A stretch of 64,000 bases of DNA from Pseudomonadota bacterium (GTDB lineage: Bacteria; Pseudomonadota; Gammaproteobacteria; Steroidobacterales; Steroidobacteraceae), in the NCBI GenBank assembly GCA_025355105.1, contig JANYAE010000122.1, positions 1 through 64,000 of the forward strand, in the 5' to 3' direction. The translations under genes were made by a program, and so were the position numbers. Shown here one piece after another: positions 57,517-64,000 of the stretch (positions within the stretch are counted from its first letter, which is position 1; each line of letters starts with the position of its first letter). The notes under the pieces were generated by a model. It was given only the letters and a program-made list of their open reading frames with translations, did not search any database and was not told the origin of the DNA.

Positions 57517-58949
57517 GCGAGGAGCTCTGCTATCTCTCGGCCCGGGAGGCGGTCGACCGCTTCGCCGCGCGGCGGCTGTCGCCGGTCGAGTTGATGCAGG
57601 CGCTGCTCGCGCGCGCCGAACGGCTCGCGCCGCTGTACAACGCCACCGTCGCCATCCACGCCGAGCAGGCGCTGGCGGCGGCGCGCGTGTCCGAGGCGCG
57701 CTACCAGGCCGGCACGGCGCGCGCCCTGGAGGGCGTGCCGGTCGCGATCAAGGAGGAGACCGCCGTCGCCGGCTGGCGGCGCACGATCGGCTCGTGGCTG
57801 CACGACGAGGTCTCGGCGGCCCATCATCCGATCGTCGACAAGCTGCTGCGCGCCGGCGCGATCCCGCACCTGCAGACCACCAATCCCGAGTTCTGCGTGA
57901 TTCCCGAGACGCACTCGCTGCGCTACGGCGTGACGCGCAATCCCTGGAACCCGGCGCTCACGCCGGGCGGCTCAAGTGGCGGCTCGGGCGCGGCGCTGGC
58001 CGCGGGGCTCGCGCCGCTCGCGACCGGCAGCGACATGGGCGGTTCGACGCGGATCCCGGCAGCACTCGCCGGCGTCTACGGCTACAAGCCGCCTTTCGGC
58101 CGGCTCGCCAGCACGCCGGGCGAGGAACTGTTCAGCTTCGCCGCGGAAGGGCCGATGGCGCGGACCTTCGACGACCTCGTGCTGATGCAGAACGTGATCG
58201 CCGGGCCTCACCCGGCGAGCTACGTCGGCATGCCGAGCCTGCCGCTGCCGGCCCGCTACCCGGACCTCGACGGCGCGCTGCTCGGCGTCGCCTGGCCGAG
58301 CGCCGGCCGGCCGATCTGTGCCGACACGCGCCGCAACCTCGAGCTGGCCTGCGAGGTGCTGCGCAGCCGCGGCGCACGCATCGAGCCGGTCGAGCTCGAC
58401 TGGGATCCGGCGGCACTCGGCGAGGTGCTGATCGAGGCGATCTTCGGCTTGTTCTTCGACGAGTACCTCGAGGCTTTCGATGCCGCCGCGCTGACGCGCG
58501 CGACGCCGTATCTGCGCTGGCTGGTGGGCCGCTATCGCGGCCGGCGCAATTCGATCATGAAGGCCGCGACGCTCGCTTCGGCGCTGCATCGCGAACTGGA
58601 CGCCAAGCTCTGGAGCCGGGGCGGCAAGGTGCTGCTCTGCCCGACGGTGCTGACCACGGCGGTGCCGGCCGACTTCGACCCGTCGACCGCCGCCACGCTC
58701 GAGATCGGCGGCGTCGGCGTCGACAGCTATCTCGGCTGGACCTTCACGCAGCCCTTCAATCTGCTGTCGCGCTGCCCGGCGCTCGCGGTGCCGACCGGGC
58801 GGGCGCTGACTGGCGTACCGACCAGTCTGCAGATCGTCGGGCCACCGTACGGCGACGAGGCGGTGTTCGCAGTCGCCTTCCATCACGCCGCCGGCGCCGG
58901 CCTCGACCTGTTCCGCGGCAGCTTCCCGCCATCGCCCGCAGTCACCTGA
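57513..58949 (+). CDS. Amidase signature-family hydrolase
   Basis: A 478-residue amidase. The catalytic triad is Lys80 (VAIKEET), cis-Ser154 (PGGSSGGSG) and nucleophile Ser178 (GSDMGGSTR), with the usual spacing. The C-terminal half contains TFTQPFNLLSRCPALAVPTG. It hydrolyses an amide or ester; the true substrate is unknown, and it is not GatA (no gatB/gatC nearby). The ATG overlaps the stop of the flavin protein gene. The APC permease follows by 8 bases, so it probably takes up a substrate or product. Confidence 0.92.
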   Translation: MSEELCYLSAREAVDRFAARRLSPVELMQALLARAERLAPLYNATVAIHAEQALAAARVSEARYQAGTARALEGVPVAIKEETAVAGWRRTIGSWLHDEVSAAHHPIVDKLLRAGAIPHLQTTNPEFCVIPETHSLRYGVTRNPWNPALTPGGSSGGSGAALAAGLAPLATGSDMGGSTRIPAALAGVYGYKPPFGRLASTPGEELFSFAAEGPMARTFDDLVLMQNVIAGPHPASYVGMPSLPLPARYPDLDGALLGVAWPSAGRPICADTRRNLELACEVLRSRGARIEPVELDWDPAALGEVLIEAIFGLFFDEYLEAFDAAALTRATPYLRWLVGRYRGRRNSIMKAATLASALHRELDAKLWSRGGKVLLCPTVLTTAVPADFDPSTAATLEIGGVGVDSYLGWTFTQPFNLLSRCPALAVPTGRALTGVPTSLQIVGPPYGDEAVFAVAFHHAAGAGLDLFRGSFPPSPAVT

Positions 58950-58956
58950 GGCTCGC

Positions 58957-60297
58957 ATGACCACGACGCCGGCAGCGCCGCCGCACGAACTCAAGCGCAC
59001 GCTGAAGTACTGGGATCTGATCGTCTACGGTCTCGCCTACATCGCGCCGATCGCGCCGCTGTCGACGCTCGGCTTCGTCTGGGAGGCCTCGCACGGCCTG
59101 ATCGCGCTGGCCTACGTGCTCGGCGGCGTCTGCATGTACTTCACCGCCAAGAGCTACGCGATCATGACCGAGACGATCCCGACGGCGGGCTCGGTGTACG
59201 GCTTTGCGCGCCACTCGCTCGGTGCCCTGCCGGGCTTCATCGCCGGCTGGATGATCCTGCTCGACTACCTGCTGATCCCGGCGTTCGTCTACGTGCTGAT
59301 CGCGGTCGCGATGGAGACGCTGGTGCCGGGCGTCGATCGCGCGGTGTGGATCGTGGCGATGGTCGCGATGACCACCTTCATCAACTGGTTCGGCGTCACG
59401 GTCACGACCCGCGCCAACTTCGCCGCGGTCGGCGTGCAGGTGGTGGTGTTGCTGGTGTTCCTCGCGCTCGCGGTGCTCGCGCTGCTGCACGGCAAGGGCA
59501 ACGGCGCCCTGACGCTGAAGCCGTTCTGGGAGACCGGCCACTTCGACGCCGGCGCGATCTTCACCGCGACCTCGATCTCGGTGATGTCCTTCCTCGGCTT
59601 CGACGCGATCTCGACGCTGTCGGAGGAGGTGGAAGGCCACGACCGGCGACTCGTCGGGCGCGCGATCATCGCGGTGCTGGTGATCTCCGGGGCGTTCTTC
59701 GTGCTGGTCACCTGGGTGCTCGGCAACCTGCTGCCCGGCATCCGCATCAAGGATCCGGCCGCCGCGGTCTACGAGCTCGCCGACTGGTCGATCGGCGCCT
59801 GGTCGGCGATCGCGCTGGCCTGGGCGTACGTCACCGTGGTCGGCTTTTCGAACGCGCTGCCGATGCAGGTGGGCGTCGCGCGCGTGCTGTTCGCGATGGG
59901 TCGCGACCGGCAGCTGCCGCACGCGCTGGCGCGGGTGCATCCGCGCTACCACACGCCCTACGTCGGCATGCTGGTCACGGCGGCGATCTCGCTCGGCGTC
60001 GCGCTCGCGATGCGCAACATGATGGACGAGCTCGCCACCATCGTGAACTTCGGCGCGCTGTCGGGCTTCGTGCTGCTGCACGTCTCGGTGATCGCGAAAT
60101 TCGGCATCCAGGGCCGCTCGCGGCAGCTGTTCGCGCACTGGTTCGCGCCGCTCGCCGGCATCGTGGTAGTCGGCGCGGTGTTCTCGGGGATGAGCCTGCT
60201 GGCGACCGAGGTCGGCCTCGGCTGGCTCGCGATCGGGATCGTCTACGGGCTCGTGCTGCACGCCCGTCACCGCGACGAGCTGTCGACGCCGCTCTAG
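58957..60297 (+). CDS. APC-family amino acid/polyamine transporter
   Basis: A 446-residue transporter with twelve predicted helices. TM1 region YGLAYIAPIAPLSTLGFVWE and the cytoplasmic part with GFDAISTLSEEVEGHDR are of the APC superfamily, closest in look to putrescine/amino acid importers (PuuP-like). GRDRQLPHALARVHPRYHTP is another shared mark. It is coupled with the amidase, so uptake of an amine, amino acid or amide is likely. Its last 4 bases overlap the convergent deacetylase gene. Confidence 0.9.
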   Translation: MTTTPAAPPHELKRTLKYWDLIVYGLAYIAPIAPLSTLGFVWEASHGLIALAYVLGGVCMYFTAKSYAIMTETIPTAGSVYGFARHSLGALPGFIAGWMILLDYLLIPAFVYVLIAVAMETLVPGVDRAVWIVAMVAMTTFINWFGVTVTTRANFAAVGVQVVVLLVFLALAVLALLHGKGNGALTLKPFWETGHFDAGAIFTATSISVMSFLGFDAISTLSEEVEGHDRRLVGRAIIAVLVISGAFFVLVTWVLGNLLPGIRIKDPAAAVYELADWSIGAWSAIALAWAYVTVVGFSNALPMQVGVARVLFAMGRDRQLPHALARVHPRYHTPYVGMLVTAAISLGVALAMRNMMDELATIVNFGALSGFVLLHVSVIAKFGIQGRSRQLFAHWFAPLAGIVVVGAVFSGMSLLATEVGLGWLAIGIVYGLVLHARHRDELSTPL

Positions 60298-61421
60298 GCG
60301 GCGCTGCCCGCCGGCACGCGGGCGGCCACGGCCGCAGCCGCATCGATGGCCGCCGCCTGGTGCGGCAGCAGCTCCTGGCCGCCCATCTGCTTGAGCTCGG
60401 CGAGGTAGGGGTCACGCGCCTCGGTGCGCAGGCCGGCGAGGGTCTCGAGCACCGCGAGCCCGCAGAACGGCACGTAGGCGTTCGAGTAGCCGCCCTCGTG
60501 GGTCGCGACCACGCGGCCGCTCGCGGTCACCTCGGCCACCGCCAGCACCTGCCGCGCGAGATCGCGATAGGTGTCGCTGGTGCACATCATGCGGCCGAGC
60601 GGATCCATCGCGTTGGCATCCAGCCCCGAGGCGATTACGACGAGCTGCGGGCGAAAGCGCAGCAGTGCCGGTACGACGGCGCGCTCGAAGGCGGCGACGT
60701 AGGCGCCGTGGCCGCTGCCGGCCGGCAGCGGGATGTTGAGGTTGGTGTGCGCAGCACGGCCATGGCCGGTGACCGCGAGCTGGCCGGTGTCGACCGGGTA
60801 GCAGCGGTCCTGGTGCACCGAGATCGCCAGCACCGACGGATCGTCGAGGAACGCCGCCTCCGTGCCATTGCCGTGGTGCACGTCCCAGTCGACGACCGCG
60901 ATGCGCGTCAGCTGCTGGACGCGCTGCGCGTGGCGGACGGCGATCACGGCGTTGCCGAACACGCAGTAGCCGCGGCCGCTGTCGGCCTCGGCGTGGTGGC
61001 CGGGCGGGCGGACGAGCGCGTAGGCGTTCCGTACCCGGCCGGCGACGACCGCGTCCACCGCGGCGATGCAGCCGCCCGCGGACAGGAGCGCGATCTCGTA
61101 GCTGCCGTGGCCGATCGTCGCGCTGTCGCCGATCACGCCGCCGCTCGCGGCCGAGAGCCGCGCGACCTCGTCGACATAGCGGGGCGTGTGGAAGGCCTCG
61201 ACCTCGGCGCGCGTGGCGAGGCGCGGCTCGATGCGTTCGAGGCGCGCGAGCAGCCCGCTGACGTCGAGCAGCGACAGCAGCCGGCGCTTGGAGTCCGGGG
61301 ACTCCGGATGCCGGTCCGGCTGAGCGTAGGGATTGCCGTCGGCGAATCCCGCGCCGCTGCCGGCGTCGTGCCAGAAGTAGCGCTCGTGCGCGACGAGACC
61401 AGTGGTAGTCGGCAGGGTCAC
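60294..61421 (-). CDS. Class II histone deacetylase-like amidohydrolase (HDAH/acetylpolyamine amidohydrolase type)
   Basis: A 375-residue arginase-deacetylase fold enzyme. The zinc ligands are Asp180 and His182 (DWDVHHGNGT) and Asp268 (SGLDANAMDP); His142-His143 lie in PPGHHAE and the catalytic Tyr312 in GGYSNAY. From memory these residue numbers agree with those of bacterial HDAH from strain FB188, and the FCGLAVLETLAG and DPYLAELKQMGG segments match too. It removes acyl groups from an amine; acetylpolyamines or acyl-lysines are candidate substrates. GTG start, without a clear ribosome site. It follows the TonB receptor gene, with a hairpin between. Confidence 0.92.
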   Translation of the reverse strand: MTLPTTTGLVAHERYFWHDAGSGAGFADGNPYAQPDRHPESPDSKRRLLSLLDVSGLLARLERIEPRLATRAEVEAFHTPRYVDEVARLSAASGGVIGDSATIGHGSYEIALLSAGGCIAAVDAVVAGRVRNAYALVRPPGHHAEADSGRGYCVFGNAVIAVRHAQRVQQLTRIAVVDWDVHHGNGTEAAFLDDPSVLAISVHQDRCYPVDTGQLAVTGHGRAAHTNLNIPLPAGSGHGAYVAAFERAVVPALLRFRPQLVVIASGLDANAMDPLGRMMCTSDTYRDLARQVLAVAEVTASGRVVATHEGGYSNAYVPFCGLAVLETLAGLRTEARDPYLAELKQMGGQELLPHQAAAIDAAAAVAARVPAGSAA

Positions 61422-61434
61422 GTAGTCGGAGACT

Positions 61435-61463
61435 GCGGAGGCGGCCGGAAAGGCCGCCTCCGC
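61435..61463 (-). terminator. Strong hairpin between the TonB receptor and deacetylase genes
   Basis: GCGGAGGCGGCC (61435-61446) pairs perfectly with GGCCGCCTCCGC (61452-61463) around GGAAA. It lies 10 bases after the receptor stop and 14 bases before the deacetylase start. No T run follows, so it may weaken, rather than stop, read-through. Confidence 0.55.
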
Positions 61464-61472
61464 CGCGGTCGC

Positions 61473-64000
61473 TCAGTAGCGATAAGTTCCCGTGATGCCG
61501 ATCGTCCGCGGCCGCACGCCGCGGCCGAAGTACAGCTGGTCGACCGTAGGCACTGCGATGTCGCGCGAGGCGAACAGCAGCGGGTGCGAGTTGGCGAGGT
61601 TATTGCCGAACAGTGACACGTCGATGCCATTGATGCGCATGCCCGCGCGGAGCGACACGTTGTTCGTCACCGGCAGGCCCGGGATCGTCGTGTCGAAGAG
61701 CGCGTTGTTCTGGTTCTGGCCTGGCAGCAGCGCGGACTGCGCCGAGGTGTGCTGCAGGTCGATGCGCACGTACGGCCGGTGACCGCCGATCGCCGGGAGC
61801 TGGTATTCGGCGGAGCCCGTGAACGACCACGGCGCGCCCGGCAGGCGGTCACCCTTGCTCACTACCGGGTTGCCGCTGATCGCGAGGCCGGTGGCCGGGT
61901 CGGTACCGGTGCAGGGCTTCGGCGTGGCGCCGGTATACGTCAGCACGCCGACGCAAGAGGTGCCGGTGAACTTCGCATCCGTGTAGGCCGCGGTCAGGTC
62001 GAGCATCAGCTCGTCCACCGGCTTCCAAAGCAGCTCGACCTCGCCGCCGCGACTGACCGCTTTGCCGGGATTCGCGGTGAACTGCTCGCCGCAGCTCGGC
62101 AGGTAGACGTTCTGCTGGATGTTGGACCAGTCGATATAGAAGATGCTGGCGTTGACCTGCAGGCGGTGGTTCAGGAACGAGTTCTTGCCGCCGAGCTCGT
62201 AGCTCCACAGCGAGTCCGACTTGAACTGCACCGGAGGCTGCCGCAGGCCCGTGGCCGGATCGACCGGCAGGCCGAGGCTGTTCAGGTCCGGCGAGCAGAA
62301 TGTCGCCACCCCGGCGTTCACTCCGCCGGGCCGGAAGCCCTTGCCGGCGCTCGCATAGACCATGTTGTCGCGGTTCGGCTCCCACGCCAGCACGGCCTTG
62401 GGCGTCACCGGCTTATCGGTCGCGCTCGTCGTGCTGCCGACCGGCGTCGCCGCGCCGAGGAACGGGCCGTAGTTGTACAGGTAACCCGTGTAATCAAGCT
62501 TCGACACGCGCAGGCCGACGGTCGCCTTGAGGGTATCGGTGATCTTGTAGGTCACCTCGCCGAAGGCCGCGAGCTGCTTGTCGACGACCTTGTCGAGCTG
62601 GCCGTAGTAGATCTGGCCGTTCGGGCAGGCGAGCGCGAAGGTGGTCGGGTCGCAGACCCCGAATCCGCCGGCTGGCCAGATCTCAGGGTGCGCCGTTGTA
62701 TACGCGAGCACCTCGGAGTCGAGCGTCGGGTCGTAGATGTTCTCGGGGATGTTCTCGCTGAGGTGCGAGAAGAACAGGCCGCCGGTCCACGTCAGGCGCG
62801 CGTTCGGGTCCTTCGACGACAGCTTGAGCTCCTGGTAGAAGTTGCGCTGCGTGTCGCCGAAGGTCGCGAAGCCCTTGTCGCCCGGCTGCGGGAAAGTGTT
62901 AGGCAGTTCCGCGAACAACGCCCATGTGGCGCGCAGGTACTGCGTGTAGTCCGAGGTCGAGTGCTGGTCGCGCGATAGGTACGAGGTGTTCGAGACGAGT
63001 TGTGCGAATCCGAGATCCCAGTCCAGTTTGACCGCGCCGAGCCAGAAGGGGTCCGTGCTCGGGTTGGTAAGCGCGTTGCCGTTGCGATAGACGCCGCCGC
63101 TCGGATCCGAGAGCGCCTGCCAGTACGCGGCCGTGTCGTTGAGCTGGAGGCGTTGGTAGTACAGCGAAGGCGAGACGGTCACGGAGTCCGCCGGCTTCCA
63201 CTTGAGCGCCACGCGGAAGGTCGTCGTCTGTTGCCAGTTTGCGGCCTTCTCGCTGGTGTTGGCATAGCTCGGCGTCGGCGTCGCCGCGACCGGATCGCTC
63301 AGCGTGTAGCCGACGCGGTCCACCCAGCCACCGTCGCGACGAATCGAGGCGCTGATGCGAAGGCCAAGCACGTTGTCGATCAGCGCCTGGCCCATCGCCG
63401 CGCCGAACTCGTAGCTGGGGTCGCCATGGCTGGTGGAGGAAAGTTCGGCGCGCGTGTAGCCGGTCGAGCCGACTAGGTTCGGCGCCGGCGTGATGAAGCG
63501 AATGGCGCCGCCCTCGGCGCCGGCACCGAACAGCGTGCCCTGCGGCCCGCGCAGCACCTCCACGCGGTCGAGGTCGAATAGCGCAGGGAAGATCGTCACG
63601 GCGCCGAAACCGATGTGGCGGCTCTGGACCGGCGTGTCGTCGACGTAGATGCCGGTGGTGGAAGTGCCCGCGGTGGAATCGACGCCGCGGATGTTGATGT
63701 CCGAGTTCTCGTCGTTGTAGTTCGCCGACGAGCCCATGCCGTTGCGCATGAAGGTGACGCCCGGCGACAGGCGCGACAGGTCGTCGATGTTCTTCAGGCC
63801 CTGGGAATCGAGCTTTTCCTGGCTGAAGGCGCTGACGCTGATCGGCACGTCCTGCAGGCGCTCGGCGCGGCGCGTCGCAGTCACGATGACTTCTTCGATG
63901 CCGCCAGAGTTCGCGCTCTGGTCGGCGGTCTGGGCGACGGCGGTGCCGGCGGACAGCATGCCCAACAGGGCGGCGGTCACGCTGATGCGTACGAGAATCC
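61473..64000 (-). CDS. TonB-dependent outer-membrane receptor (N terminus outside window)
   Basis: At least 842 residues of a TonB-dependent receptor. The frame is open to the window edge, and the residues before the GTG at 63980 (ILVRIS) belong to a signal peptide that continues outside; cleavage is near TAVAQ. The plug domain has EEVIVTATRRAERLQDVPIS (TonB box region) and RVEVLRGPQGTLFGAGAEGG. The barrel ends in TIGITGTYRY with an aromatic C terminus. The sequence type is that of large receptor families in Sphingomonas/Steroidobacter-like bacteria; the ligand is unknown. The deacetylase gene lies directly downstream. Confidence 0.93.
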   Translation of the reverse strand, partial: ILVRISVTAALLGMLSAGTAVAQTADQSANSGGIEEVIVTATRRAERLQDVPISVSAFSQEKLDSQGLKNIDDLSRLSPGVTFMRNGMGSSANYNDENSDINIRGVDSTAGTSTTGIYVDDTPVQSRHIGFGAVTIFPALFDLDRVEVLRGPQGTLFGAGAEGGAIRFITPAPNLVGSTGYTRAELSSTSHGDPSYEFGAAMGQALIDNVLGLRISASIRRDGGWVDRVGYTLSDPVAATPTPSYANTSEKAANWQQTTTFRVALKWKPADSVTVSPSLYYQRLQLNDTAAYWQALSDPSGGVYRNGNALTNPSTDPFWLGAVKLDWDLGFAQLVSNTSYLSRDQHSTSDYTQYLRATWALFAELPNTFPQPGDKGFATFGDTQRNFYQELKLSSKDPNARLTWTGGLFFSHLSENIPENIYDPTLDSEVLAYTTAHPEIWPAGGFGVCDPTTFALACPNGQIYYGQLDKVVDKQLAAFGEVTYKITDTLKATVGLRVSKLDYTGYLYNYGPFLGAATPVGSTTSATDKPVTPKAVLAWEPNRDNMVYASAGKGFRPGGVNAGVATFCSPDLNSLGLPVDPATGLRQPPVQFKSDSLWSYELGGKNSFLNHRLQVNASIFYIDWSNIQQNVYLPSCGEQFTANPGKAVSRGGEVELLWKPVDELMLDLTAAYTDAKFTGTSCVGVLTYTGATPKPCTGTDPATGLAISGNPVVSKGDRLPGAPWSFTGSAEYQLPAIGGHRPYVRIDLQHTSAQSALLPGQNQNNALFDTTIPGLPVTNNVSLRAGMRINGIDVSLFGNNLANSHPLLFASRDIAVPTVDQLYFGRGVRPRTIGITGTYRY

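Overview
The window is a very GC-rich (about 70% by eye), densely packed bacterial chromosome segment. Gene content and order point to a gammaproteobacterium of the Xanthomonadales/Nevskiales/Steroidobacterales type. The evidence is the ffs-dnaX-ybaB-recR block, the gcvR-bcp pair divergent from dapA, orn beside rsgA, the divergent ppsA/ppsR pair, a complete mlaFEDCB operon, and a SUF operon headed by an Rrf2 regulator. No phage, insertion sequence, CRISPR array or defence island is visible. No gap between genes exceeds about 250 bases. Both ends cut a gene: the 3' part of putA on the left, and a TonB-dependent receptor whose signal peptide starts beyond the right edge.

Layout. 1-4.3 kb: end of putA, a chemoreceptor and a small periplasmic Cache-domain protein. 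4.3-11.5 kb: one long leftward operon (regulator, sufB, sufC, sufD, sufS, sufU, sufT, Rieske protein, sixA-like) for Fe-S cluster assembly, with a good promoter. 11.6-16.8 kb: class I aldolase, the mlaFEDCB phospholipid transport operon and a convergent mlaA. 16.8-22.3 kb: bepA, a PIN-PhoH protein, bcp, gcvR, dapA, a tiny BamC-like lipoprotein and tRNA-Ser(GGA). 22.4-28 kb: SRP RNA, dnaX, ybaB, recR, rsgA, a membrane M48 peptidase and orn. 28-31.3 kb: a PMT-type glycosyltransferase, an AlkB-type monooxygenase and a coupled GFA-family protein. 31.3-36.2 kb: ppsA/ppsR, a DUF1249 protein and a coiled-coil protein of unknown role. 36.2-45.9 kb: a three-gene RND efflux operon behind a 24-base palindrome that looks like a regulator site, then prc. 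46-52.5 kb: M28 peptidase, HDOD-GGDEF signalling protein, Gfo/Idh oxidoreductase and a TPR protein. 52.5-56.8 kb: a patatin/beta-barrel type Vd protein, a two-helix membrane protein, a lipid kinase and a TruC-like pseudouridine synthase. 56.8-64 kb: flavin-binding protein, amidase, APC transporter, class II deacetylase-like amidohydrolase and a TonB receptor.

Cell-envelope functions dominate: Mla, BepA, BamC-like, prc, RND, the type Vd patatin and the TonB receptor. Housekeeping genes fill most of the rest. The items most worth following up are the RND promoter palindrome, the AlkB-GFA coupling, the amidase/permease/deacetylase/receptor cluster, the chemoreceptor-Cache pair, the minimal BamC-like lipoprotein and the small membrane protein upstream of the type Vd patatin. 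None can be called a new system from sequence alone.
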